Shown in pieces: positions 25,101-36,300 of a stretch of DNA of 64,000 bases. The notes under the pieces were generated by a model. That model saw nothing but the letters and a program-made list of their open reading frames with translations, ran no database searches and was not told the DNA's origin. The stretch is from Trichuris trichiura (Eukaryota > Nematoda > Enoplea > Trichinellida > Trichuridae), in the NCBI GenBank assembly GCA_037903355.1, contig JBAJFE010000017.1:1-64000 (forward strand). Direction: 5' to 3'. Both the position numbers and the translations under genes were made by a program. How positions within the stretch are numbered: position 1 is the first letter of the stretch; each line of letters begins with the position of its first letter.

Positions 25101-25904
25101 CTTTCTAAGCTCGCTCAAGTTCTTCAATGAAATGATGGGCACAAACCAGTCCGTATAACAACGCACAGTGGACAAAGTGATCACTTTGGAAAAAAAGTGA
25201 TCATTTTTTTGCGTCAAGTCCAATCCAGTTGTACCGGAAGCTTCATTTTTCCTATTGGTTTCAAGTTGACCGTCGAAGAATTCCAACTTGTCGATTCGCA
25301 ATTCGAGACCAATGCCCCGATCGCCAACGTAATGTTCGAGCCGCAATACAATATTTTGTACAACAAGTCGCATGCGGGACAAAATGGCATCGATTAAATG
25401 GACTAATGGGGCGACTACCTCGAAATGGACGCTTTCCTCCTTGACACTTTCGCGTTTGCACTTTCCATTATGCTCCTCGACGAAACTACGCGCCAACTCG
25501 AAACTCGTTGTCATACTGGCCATAAAAGACTCGAGCACGGAATTCATTTGACTTAGCTGTTGCATGGACGAAGCTTTAAGCGTCAATTCCAAGCCGTCCA
25601 CTTCCAAAAGACAACAATCCTCAAGCAAGCGACTCCAAGGCACATTCAAGCTGATTTCGTGGATAAACCCGTCGAACAATTGCAACGGAATGTTTGCGTC
25701 GCTCAGCGCCTCGTTAATATACCTGACGTCCAGGTTCACCTCCTTTAACGATCCTTTGCCGGCAAAAATATCCACGGAAAGTTGCTCAATGTTTATCTGC
25801 TTATTAAGCAAGTAGCAACCCAAGTATCGGTTGAGCAGATAGGTGCAAAACGGCTTTATAACATTGTAGGGCACTTCGCGAAAGGAAGAACACCACGCCA
25901 GCAT
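19128..25904 (-). CDS. ATG2: autophagy-related lipid-transfer protein ATG2 (3 exons)
   Basis: ATG2 bridges the ER and the phagophore and moves lipids along a hydrophobic groove. Exons 24388-25904, 22203-23303 and 19128-22113 join in phase 2 at both junctions to give 1867 residues, close to human ATG2A (1938). The N-terminal chorein region reads CTYLLNRYLGCYLLNKQ, then LSVDIFAGKGSLKEVNLD and EISLNVPWSRLLEDCCLLEV, as in all ATG2 proteins. The central region has WHLYGGCDFAGST, matching the ATG2 CAD motif. The C-terminus has LNEWLTDIRQNQLLNIVG, DLFWMPVDEFRKDGRIIRG, RGAHSFGITTAAALLEL and ASQATHQILGGIKSHFR. Gene structure is striking: very large exons, with the last about 3 kb open in one frame. 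Intron 1 is 1084 nt and shows nothing else recognisable. Confidence 0.95.
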
Positions 25905-28139
25905 AGTGACAGTGCAAAAAGCAATACTGCTATTGAGCCGCGAAATTTTACATTCGCATAATGGTAGCGTAAAAAGTACAGTACACTAGCACGCCTGATA
26001 AAGACACGTAGGTACAAAAGAATTGCTACCCAACCACTGCAAGCCGTCTTGGCCGTAAGTCCCGATGGAGACAGCGAAAAACTCGACTGCGCAATACATT
26101 CTACAACGCAACAGAGATTTAGCGCATAATTTCCCGCTTAAAACAGGACCAAACATGTTTTTGTCTTTTCAATATTTTCAAAACGTCAGCTAGCCGTTCG
26201 CTTCCCACAGCGAAAATAACGTGTTTTCGTATAACTGAAATAATGAAAAACAAATTCCATCAAAAAACCAACAAAAAAAACCTAATCAAAAAACTAAGTG
26301 CATGTTAGCGTGGAAAACTTTAAAAAATTACGCTAAAAGTAACTTAAAAAGATAAATGTATTTTAGCACCAGCGTTAAAACGCATTTCTAAATAGTTTGG
26401 ATAGGTTTTCTTTCAGTACAGTGCAAGTAAGCGAAATGCGAGTTAATACAGTAAGAATAAAGAATATTTAGGGACAAATACCTAAAATTCAAATTTATTT
26501 AAGCATATTTATTCAAATTGGAAATTTTTGCGCCGCAGAAATGTACACAAATCAGAAAAGTTTCAAGAAGAGTTGTACAATACGTTTTTATTTGATGTTC
26601 GAAAAAAATTATGAGAGCTGAAACAGTTTACTTTTCCTGCGCATCAGTGCCTGATATTTTGCGTATTAGTCTTTACTAACATGACAAAGGTCAAAAATTA
26701 ATATATTTTTTGTAAGGATTGAATTTCAGAATGGAATGCAACTGTTCGCAACAAAATTCGAATTTGACTGTGAGACTAGCAGCTTACTGACCGTTTATTG
26801 AGTCTACAGTCAACAACGTGTCGTTATACGGTAGAATGTGCGAAGAGGCATCATTAGTTCTAGCTTCAGCCGGAACAGCAACTTCTTGTGGAAGTTAATG
26901 CAGTCATGTTTTTCGAAAGGCAGAAATTAAAATAATCAGCTAAATACTGCGTTTAGACTTTTCAACATCAAAATCCAATATTCTTCTTATTTTGCCTTTA
27001 CTAGCACTTGCGCTGAAGGCTAAACAAAGGCACCTGCGTGCTACCAAACTAAAAGCAATCAACCTGTATACTTTAGTTTTCTTTTATGACGGCACATTTC
27101 GGTGCGCATGCCCTTTTTATGGGTCTTTTTCTTTAGCCTTTCTGAAACAATACAGTATCCCAAAGAATAATCAGGTTTGTTGTACTCGCGGACGTACGGA
27201 CCGATTATGAGCTCACGAGTCTTACTTTCGTCTTGCGACTATGCCGAAAATCCTGTTCTAGCCTTAGCTAAGCCTAAATTTAAACGTAAGGCACATATTT
27301 TGGCTTAGGCTTAGACAAAAGTAGAGCAGAACAACTAGTATGCGCTTCAGTATAGGCAGAACGAGGGTCCCATGCTTAGAAGAAAGGAAGGGTGCTTGTT
27401 TGAGGCTTGAAACGCGAAAAAAGAATAATCGGTATTGTTTGTCCCTGATTATTGTTTGACTTACTGTACTGGTTGTGGGCGAATAGAGGAAAAGGTCCAA
27501 AAAAGCAGCCAGTACAGCCAGCTCAGTACAGTCAGCTTATTTGAAGCCGAAGAGAATGAGTCCAATAGCGATCGTAGTTTAAGTGAAGCGTCAGATTTTT
27601 ACTGTTATGCAAAAATGTTTTGAGCTCATTCATTGCCCTGAGTTTCCAACGGTAACACTTAAATTTAGCGAATAGATTTGGCGGCAGAAAGCAAGAAAAC
27701 ATATTTAATGGATGCTGCTTTGATTTTTATTATGATAATACTAAAAGCAAGCGCAAGCGTAGCTATTCGATTCGTTGCTATCGAGTCGTCGGGAAAAAAA
27801 TTTCTCCGCCTACGGAGCCATTTCCCAATTTCGTCACGCTTAGCAATTTGCAAAAATTAAATCGAATTCGAACTGTCATAAGCAGCTGCTCGAACCTGAA
27901 TACTATTATACGATAGCGGCTCTTCCTTGCTATAGTCATTCCGTGATTTTCGCTCGAAAACGTTTGTATACCCGCGGGAAGGTATCTCTACTATTAGCTT
28001 TAATCGAATACTTGCAGGATAGTATCGGTTATGGGTTTTGTTGCGTTATTTTGTGCCTAGAAGAAGATTTCAAAAGCGAAGGTCACTTTCATCTTTTTAA
28101 AGGTCGTGAAGAGGAGTCGCTTTCATTGCAGGTTTGATA
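25905..28139. other. intergenic between divergent ATG2 and IMPACT
   Basis: About 2.2 kb, AT-rich in the middle (26100-26700), with no supported gene. It must hold the 5' regions of both flanking genes. A MITE-like element lies at 27250-27353. Confidence 0.6.
27250..27353. repeat. MITE-like palindromic element, short copy
   Basis: TCCTGTTCTAGCC, then TAGCTAAGCCTAAATTT pairing with the complementary TTTGGCTTAGGCTTAGAC, then GTAGAGCAGAACAA. Same core as the other copies, but with shortened ends. Confidence 0.65.
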
Positions 28140-28979
28140 ATGGAAGAGAATAATGCTCAGCTTCGACAGGAAGAATTGCAGGCACTAACGGCCATTTTTG
28201 GCGACCAGTGGCAATTGCAAAGCGACAATTTGTTGTCCTTCAAGGTACAAAAGGAGAATTCCGACTTGTACATACAGCTAGAAGTTACTTTACCGGAAGA
28301 TTATCCGTGCTTGGCACCGCCGGTCTACGTGCTCAGTTCGCCCTATTTGGATTCTCGGGAAAAGGAGATCTTGTGCGCAAAACTGGAAGAAGCCTATTTG
28401 AACTGCGCAGGACAGCCGGTACTTTTTCAGTGGTCCGAAATAATCAAGGAGACTTTTGTTGAAAAATTTGAAACTTACATTGCTAACGACGAAGACAACG
28501 AAGACCTTTCGGGTAGTATGCAAAAGATCCTTACTTCTTCGGATGCCACAACAACGTCGGGACCTACTGTACAAGTATCCTCGGGTGAGCCGTTTACTGA
28601 CCGCAAAAGTACATTTCAAGCGCATGTAGCCGAAGTGAAGAGCAAAGAAGACGTGGCTGCTGTGCTTCGATCACTATTTGCCAATCCTAAAATCGCTCGA
28701 GCAACCCACAACATGTACGCGTACAGAATTGAAGGTAATGGAGGAGTTTGGATTCAAGACTGCGATGATGACGGGGAAAACCAAGCTGGCTCTAGGCTAC
28801 TTCATCTGTTAGACTTGGCAGACGTTCGCAACGCAATTGTAGTCGTTAGCAGATGGTATGGCGGTATACAACTAGGCGCCGACCGTTTCAAGCATATTAA
28901 CAACGTTGCTCGCCTACAGCTCGAAGCTGAAGGTTTCATAAAGCCAAAAGAATCGAAGAAGCCGGGCAAACGACGGTGA
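28140..28979 (+). CDS. IMPACT: IMPACT-like translational regulator (RWD + UPF0029)
   Basis: IMPACT competes with GCN2 for GCN1 and so tunes the amino-acid starvation response. 279 residues in one exon. The N-terminal RWD domain (about residues 8-110) shows ELQALTAIFGDQW, VTLPEDYPCLAPPVYVL and FQWSEIIKETFVEKF. After an acidic linker the UPF0029/YigZ-type domain (about residues 145-265) shows DRKSTFQAHVAEVKSKED, ATHNMYAYRIEG, DCDDDGENQAGSRLLHLL and VVVSRWYGGIQLGADRFKHI, the family signature. The tail is Lys-rich. In-frame TGA and TAA lie just before the ATG, and an acceptor-like TTGCAG lies 8 nt before it, so the 5' end is probably spliced. Confidence 0.95.
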   Translation: MEENNAQLRQEELQALTAIFGDQWQLQSDNLLSFKVQKENSDLYIQLEVTLPEDYPCLAPPVYVLSSPYLDSREKEILCAKLEEAYLNCAGQPVLFQWSEIIKETFVEKFETYIANDEDNEDLSGSMQKILTSSDATTTSGPTVQVSSGEPFTDRKSTFQAHVAEVKSKEDVAAVLRSLFANPKIARATHNMYAYRIEGNGGVWIQDCDDDGENQAGSRLLHLLDLADVRNAIVVVSRWYGGIQLGADRFKHINNVARLQLEAEGFIKPKESKKPGKRR

Positions 28980-29050
28980 AACAAAAAGTTGTTTACACTT
29001 TCAGCGGTTGATTAAATTTCAAATTTATTAAGGCGAAATCAAGCAGCGAT

Positions 29051-29521
29051 TCACGTTGAGTCTTTTTGAGCTTCCTTGGCGCGTCTTTTCTTTTCCGCTT
29101 CCTCTCTGTATTGACGGAACATCTTTTCGTGCATTTCCTTTTCCTTTTCAATTGTTTCCTTACTGAACAGGTCAAAAGTATAAGACAGTATAGACAATCC
29201 TTCGCCGTAACGACCTCTGTTCACGTTGCGCTGGTAAATTTGCTCCCTATACGCATTATATTCTTCCTTACTCATCGTAAAAGCCTTTAGCGTATGCCCA
29301 ATGTAGGGACTGAACAAAAACAAAAAGGACGCGCCTACAACGCAGCCCAAACCGAAGTAAGGATGTCGCAGTAGGAAACGGCGCCAAAGTCGGACGAATC
29401 GATTCTTCGGCACAACGTACGGATTGTCAGCATCGTGTTGGCATCTTTTTTGCACTGTCGTTGAAGTTAGCTCAATTCTAAATGGCCGTCGCATCGATAA
29501 ATCCGCGCCCAAAACGATCAT
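29051..29521 (-). CDS. unknown single-pass membrane protein with coiled C-terminus
   Basis: 156 residues, not recognised. A basic N-terminal half (RRPFRIELTSTTVQKR, RLWRRFLLRHP) leads into one hydrophobic segment (FGLGCVVGASFLFLFSPYI, about residues 57-75). A highly charged helix-prone tail follows (KETIEKEKEMHEKMFRQY, REEAEKKRRAKEAQKD). The positive-then-hydrophobic layout is compatible with an inner mitochondrial or ER membrane protein (inference). It is convergent with IMPACT, with only 71 nt between the stops. The ATG is followed by a consistently coding-like frame, and I see no intron. Confidence 0.7.
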   Translation of the reverse strand: MIVLGADLSMRRPFRIELTSTTVQKRCQHDADNPYVVPKNRFVRLWRRFLLRHPYFGLGCVVGASFLFLFSPYIGHTLKAFTMSKEEYNAYREQIYQRNVNRGRYGEGLSILSYTFDLFSKETIEKEKEMHEKMFRQYREEAEKKRRAKEAQKDST

Positions 29522-29648
29522 TTTACTAAGCGTTCACCCGTCAAATAATGCAACTACCGAATAGAATTCAGGTACAGTCTTACTGTAATAAACCACTTAT
29601 TTAGCGAAGTTCCTATCAGCATTTCGGTCTTTCAGCAGCTACTTTGAA

Positions 29649-31925
29649 ATGACTAACGCGGATACTGCAAATGCGGATGAAGCGGAACTGTTTGCCGCCG
29701 TTAATGACGGTAAAATAAATTTCTCATTTACAGTCGTCGTTTCCGCTTACTTCGTCCGGAAGGTGTATTTGTGGAGCGAAATTATTTTCAGGAAATTCGG
29801 AGCTCGTAAAATCGCTCATTGAGACAAAAGGCGTTAGCCCGAACAGCTTGGACGAAGTGAGTTCGTTTTTCGCTTAGCGCTTTATTGAAAATGGGCTATT
29901 TCCTAAGGGATATATAAGTTTTCGTAGTCGTCACTGCTTTGAGGTTTGTTGAAAACAAAACATTACGCAACAATAGGATATATGCTGACTGCCGACGTCC
30001 ATTGATCGGGAGGATCAGTTTAGTTTCTTTTATTGTGGTTTATCCGCATCAAAGCGGGCTGCCGTGATACTAATTACGATTACTTATTAAGGATATTGAT
30101 TTGTTTGCGCCACTTACAAATGCTTTACGGTGTCGCGCTTAAGTCCGAAGTAAACTTGTTTATAGCACTGTACGAGCGCCCTTCAGCTTGCGGCATTTCG
30201 CGGTCATTACGATGTATGCAAGGTCCTGTTGGACTGTGGAGCCGATGTGAACGGCACCGACCATCCTCACGGTTATACAAGCATAATTTTCGGCGCTTTG
30301 TCAGGCAAGAATTTAAATTTTACACTTTTCTTCTGCTTCATTAGCAAACACCGCATATAAGCAAATTTTCTGCTCCATCCTTTGTTTAAAATATTCATAT
30401 ATCCCACCCGACCTTTCGTCAAGCACTCTTGGTTCTAAGAGCAGCACCTACTGAGAAAATATTTAAATATTTAATAATTTTCGTTCTCAGCTTTGTTCTA
30501 TGAAAGAATGCAACAGATAGATTACGATTTTAAAACTATTTTTTTCTGCCCGCTTTAACTGTCCTCCAGGAGTTTCATCAACTTTTTTCATCTCTTTTTG
30601 ATTACAGCAAATGATGTTCAGGTAAATAGCTACCGTAATTTTACAGCAAAGGATGTTCAGGTCAGTAGCTACCGTATTTTGAATTTTTAAATTGTCAGCG
30701 TATATACGCACCGTAGTTGAAGCAGTTGGCAATATTTTGCTATTTTAAGGGAATTCTCGCGTTGTTCGCTTGCTCATGGATGCCGGAGCCAACATACACA
30801 AAAGAACAGCGAAAGACCGCGACGCGTTGGACATGGCGGCTTTCACGGGTCAATATAGATGCGTTTGCAGTATGAAACTGTACGTTCCTTACGAACGCTT
30901 CCAACGGTTTACAAATTCGGAGAGTAATTTCTGTTAGCTGTTACTGTATAAACCCAAACTTGATCTTTAAGCACCAAATCAATCAAAGCTTTCCGTAAAG
31001 ACTAGTCACCTGCTTCATACGTTGTCGGCAGATCCGCTCATTCATCCGGTGCACGTAAACGTCGGCTCGTTGCTTTTTTCTGCAGTTATAGTCGTGACTT
31101 TGCAGACTTTTCTGTTTCTGTCCGATCATCCGGAATTGGTGGAAGAAAAAAAGGCGGTGCTCAGAGCCATGGAAGGCGTGATGGAATCGTACATTGTAGG
31201 CAAAGAGATTGACGAGGTAACATAAGCTCTCAAAGCTTAGAAAAAACCTACTCGCATGTAAATTTTTATTTTCAAGCTTCTTGCCGTCAAAATGTGCATC
31301 CTTTTGTACACGGTGAAAAGCGCCATAACCGCCATAGATGAAGACGACCTCGCTAATTCAAGTTACATTCTTCTTCGGCTTTCCAAAAAGTACTGTAATT
31401 TTTAAAAAAAAAGCATTGAGCTTCGAAATTGGACTTCTTTTTTAGCATTTTTCTTTCCAACCAGAACGGCACTCTCAACTTGGATAGTTTCATCCACAGC
31501 GTCATTGTGAAATTTCCCAATACTCGCAGCGTCATATTGCAGCAGTTCATGAAGGAAGTCTACGAGGCAAGTTGAAACATTTATTTCGTTGGCACATTGC
31601 CAGTATTTTCAGCCTCACACAGACACACCGCCGCTGGCCAACGCGTACGATATAATATGCAGAATTCTTATGGGCAACCATATGGTTTGTTCGGAAACAT
31701 TCTGTGACGCCTGTGGTGACTGGCGCGTCCCGCTGAAGCTATGCGCTTCTTGCCGTAAGGTAAAATAAGCATTTTCGATTAATACTATTACATCGGATAA
31801 GACCTATTTAGGCAAAGTATTGTTCAACACGCTGTCAACGTCTTCACTGGTCGTTCCACAAGCGCGCGTGCGCCAATAAGCAGACCAAAGCTATGCCGGC
31901 TAATAAAGTTAATGAACAAAGTTAA
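29649..31925 (+). CDS. ANKMY2: ANKMY2-like ankyrin-repeat and MYND zinc-finger protein (10 exons)
   Basis: Exons 29649-29709, 29792-29856, 30166-30304, 30750-30923, 30972-31054, 31106-31216, 31277-31389, 31446-31566, 31613-31759 and 31812-31925 join in frame to give 375 residues (human about 441). Ankyrin repeats read ALQLAAFRGHYDVCKVLLD, CGADVNGTDHPHGYT and VVRLLMDAGANIHKR. The ERFQRF segment then LLHTLSADPLIHPVH match the region after the repeats in human ANKMY2. The C-terminal MYND finger shows CDACGDWRVPLKLCASCRK and AKYCSTRCQRLHWSFHKRAC, with all zinc ligands. In vertebrates ANKMY2 works with adenylyl cyclases and ciliary signalling. Two introns use GC donors: after 30304 (TCAG/GCAAGA) and after 31566 (GAG/GCAAGT). 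Both are needed for frame and homology. Confidence 0.9.
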
Positions 31926-32086
31926 AATGTTAACCTAAGCGTATACTGTAGTCGTCGCGTGTAAAATCCCTTGCTTTATTCGACCCGAAATTAATTATTG
32001 AGCTAAGTTTGTCTATTGCTACGAACACCCGAGGTCTTATTGCACTTCGTCATTCTAAATAAACTAATACTGCTCGCAAAGCTAAC

Positions 32087-33331
32087 CTAAAGCTCGTATG
32101 TCCACGGATTGTTCGTACGAGTCCATTTGCATATTTCTTCTGGTTTGAACCACAAACTAATTTCGCGGTTAGCCGACTCGACGGAATCGCTACCGTGTAC
32201 CAAATTCCTGGAAAAGAAAAATACTTTTAAAAAACAAAGAAACAACCTTAGAATTACGGCAGAAAACAGTCGAACGGTTGAAACAATTCAAAAATTTGAA
32301 TTTCTTCCCGATTCTGATAATCAGGTTCCTACTGTATTAAAACGCAACGTTTGTTGCGTTTTAATACAGTAGGAACCTGATTATCAGAATCGGCAAGAGA
32401 TTCAAATAATAAGCAGCGATTACACGCTTAAGACGATACGCAAATAACGTTCGGCGAGCCTGTCTTAATTTTAATTAAGAAAAATAAAGCTTAGAATTGA
32501 TAAAATCGAAAAATAGATTTAAAAAAGCGGTAGGGCGAAACACTCCGCGATATTTGAATTTTCTATTTTTCGAGCTGCTTCTCTGAGATTTATGATAGAA
32601 GTTTAAACTTGTTTCATTTAGGTTGGCTGCCTGCGCACCAAAAGAGAGCTAAGAATCTTACAATTACGAAAACAAGCTATTTATGCATAAATGCATAACT
32701 TAAGTGGATTTTTGCTAAATTAAATTTAGGATATCGGATACCTCCGCTAATTTCTTATTTTTCTTTAGAAAATTAACGGTGTATTTAAATAGCGAAGAGA
32801 CGCCTACAAAGTCAAGCGAATTAAGAGATAGTTGAAAACGTTATTTAAAGTTAGTATGCAAAATTTTATATTGCACATACCTTCCAACATCGACGCAGAA
32901 GTCGCCACGTAAAGTTCCCGGGGCGCTTTCCAACGGTTTCGTGGCACCCAACATAGCCCGCGCAGCTTTTACGATATCTCTTCCTTCCCAGACCTAAAAA
33001 ATCGCTCGATGAGCACTTAATAGAAAAGAAATAATTGTTTAGTATTGTTACCATGGCTACTACGGGCCCGGAACTCATATACGCCTTCAAAGCTGGAAAA
33101 AACTTTTTTCCAACGTGCTCCGCGTAGTGCTTGCTCAGCAGGTCGTCGCTAGCCTTAAAAAGCGCGAAATCAGTTGCCAATACTGCACCAATTTAATGCA
33201 CGCACCGTAATCATTTTCATCGCAACCAACTTATAGCCTCTCATTTCGAAACGACGCAAAACCTCGTTCACCAGACCGCGCTGAACACCGTCCGGTTTGA
33301 CAGCAATGAAAGTACGCTCTTCAATGCCCAT
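32087..33331 (-). CDS. NME: nucleoside diphosphate kinase (4 exons)
   Basis: Transfers the gamma phosphate between nucleoside triphosphates and diphosphates via a phosphohistidine. Exons 33206-33331, 33052-33153, 32881-32993 and 32087-32207 join in frame to give 153 residues, the normal group I length. Visible: [63 protein letters not shown], and the active-site block [12 protein letters not shown] containing the catalytic His. The end is [13 protein letters not shown]. Intron 3 (32208-32880) carries a large perfect hairpin. The gene is head to head with TSR2, 272 nt apart, implying a shared promoter region. Confidence 0.97.
32301..32400. repeat.  Confidence 0.
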
Positions 33332-36300
33332 AACTGGCAAAAAAAAGTGCAAACAATGAAAAGCCGAACGGTTGGCGACCAAACTGCTTAAACACTACCT
33401 CTCAAATGACGACAGTCTTCTTGCAAACTGGCCTTGAACATAAGACAATTGAGGTACAGTAAGAAATACTACTTGAACATCATATTAAAACTTTTTCCGC
33501 AAAGGCTTCTTTAACTTTAATAGCCGCTCTATAATTAAGTTGGCGAGCTTAATTTTTTTGCGATATATTTTTTCATTTTCTATTGCATTTATTTTGATTT
33601 AGGATGACGCCAGCCAGTATACCGGACATGGAGGGGTCGAATTTTTCCGAAATAGTTCGTTCGATATTTAACTATTGGCCGGCAGTTGAGTATATAAGAA
33701 AGTGCGCAGCCGGCGGTACCGATACCGAAGCAAAACTGGAATGGATGATCGAAGTTGTCAGCGAACGCTTAGCCAGACGTTCGGCTGTACCGCAAGCGCA
33801 AGTGCTTGAAGAATTCATATGCGAAATTGTTGATAACGAATTTGACACGTTGATAGAGGATGGAAGTGTTGCTTCGGTAAGCGACTTGCTTTGCTCCTGT
33901 CGAAAAATGTGGAATCAAGGGGACATGTTGGGAGTAAAGCGTTTGCTAGACGAGCTGGAAGTGAGAAGAAAGTCTCGGCCTACGGGCATTGATCAAATTC
34001 ACGAAGGCTCATCTTCCTCGTCGGAAGATACGGACGAAGAACATGACACTTGTTCTCCTTCAATAACCGTTGATAGTATGGACACCACCCCGTACTGTCG
34101 GAATGAAAGTCATCCTGATGAAGATGGATGGACTGTAGTACGTCCCAGACATTCTAGGAAGAGATAGCTTGTAGATATTTTTTTGAAAAAACAGTAGTAA
34201 ACCTAATTGTTGCCCGGAAAGCTCTTTTGTAACACTGGCCGTGGCTGCTTGCCTGTTTTGGTGATGTTGCCTTTTAAAGCCATTATTTAAAGTGCCCTTT
34301 CGTTTTGACGCAGCAATGGATGCACTCCTTGGCCACCTAAGTCACTTGGGAAAGCTGCTCGAAGAACTGTGCACGGAATCCAAAGTAGACCCTTTTGCGT
34401 TCGTCATTTTTCCTTTAAAAGTTTATATTTTCCTTTAGGAATGCGACTCCCAGTGGAAGCTGACCAGCGAAATTCAAGCGCAGTTTATTGGCCGCTTAGG
34501 AACTATTCAAAGCTTGCGTGGTAGATATAACTCTCCTTACTAAATTATTTTCAAAAAAAAGTCTTAAAAGTTCGCTGCAGGACTTTTGGCTCAAAAACAG
34601 GAAGAATCAAAGTCGGACGCCAGCCGAGACGACGGGAAACAAAATATTTTGCAGGAGATCTCAAAGGCGCTGGATAGTGCCAACAAGCAGGCCGGAAAAA
34701 TATACGAAAAACTGTTCGATTCCAGGAAAGTAAGACGCTTGACAAAACCCGCCCGTTTTCCCTAACGACATGTAACACGTTGTAAAAGGAATATACTAAC
34801 AAATTTTCTAACGACATGCCTTATATATGTCAATATGTCTTAAGCATTAAGCCTTTATTAAGGAACCATTTAATGATGTTCAGGTTTGAAAAGATCCTCT
34901 CTTCTCGAACAATAACGTAGACCAAAGAAGCGGATGACTCTTATTTAGTGGGTCCCGTGAAAGTATTTTAATATTTCGGAAGTGAAAACCGTTGGCTAAA
35001 TTTCAATTTCAAGGCTAATCAAAATGTACAGTTTCGATTAATGGTTTTCAAGTATTATGTAGGAAATTACCGTATAAATAGTTTGAAAGTTTCCAAGTTG
35101 TCATTCTTGCAAGATTTAACTAAAGCTGTTTGCTTGTATCGTGAAAATATTGCCAAAATAAAAAATTTTCTTAGAACTTGTGCATATTTTGTAGCAGCGT
35201 TTGCCTAGTTTATTTAGTTCATCCGTTTTAAATACGGCTTTGCATTTTCGCTGTTTTGCAATCAGATGTGCAATCGCTAATTAAGAAATGTCGTTGTCGT
35301 TTCACGAAAATGTCACGGTGTGTTGGAATTGTTAAAAATCAATATTTACGGGTCCCGTCTCTTAGCCGCTCTACCGTCGGAAAAATGCAGGTTCTTTTTC
35401 AAAAAGCTCGCTGGTTTTCCTGTTCTGCCTTTACAGGCGAGCATATTGGCCATCTTGTTTTTCTCTTGCCTACGACTAACCCAAAGTATTAGCTTTACAT
35501 TTAGGCTTAGGCCTAAGTAAGGGCAGAACAGGGGTGGCAAACTTACAGTACGACGAAGGGGCGGCTAAGAGCAATATCCATATGCAATATTTCCGAAATT
35601 GATGCAGTTTTGTTAGCATTTTTAATTTCAGGCATTACTGAGTTCCTTAAAACGTAGCGTCGAACTAGTAGTTGCCTCCAGATGCTTGTTGATTGATGAA
35701 GCGTTGCACGAATGGAAAAGGCGTCAGAAAATGGCCCAAATAGGTCTACTGTTTGAAAGGGAAGAAGAATTACTTGACCAGATTGCCGTACGGTAAGATT
35801 TTCGCTCTTCTAGCGCCTGTTAACAATAATTTTTTTGGGCTACTAATAGCCGCTTGCCTCATGCATTATGTAACTTAAATATGGTTGCTGTATTGCTATC
35901 GAACTGTGAGCGCGCTGTAACTCGGCGAAGCTTTGTGCAACACGGTTTGGACAATGTTTTCGTCAGCCATCCGTCTTGTCACTTTAAGCAATTGAACAGA
36001 AGTCAAAGATTAGTGCTAGCTTAATATTAATAATATTTTTTCATCAATTTTTTAATAACATCAAGCTGTTTTAAAGAATATATACATTCATTTCGTTTTT
36101 TTAAAAATTACCCTATATACCTGCGTATAAGACAACTGTAGCGTGATGTCACGAACGCGTCATGCTCAGCGATGATTGGTCCACGTAATGTAGTACCTGA
36201 GTTATCTAACGCAGTTGGATTTGCTGCGTAGAAAAGCTTTAACAATATGCTTGGTTTTTTTAGCTTTGAATACCTCGCCGAGGAAGTATGGACCTTGCTG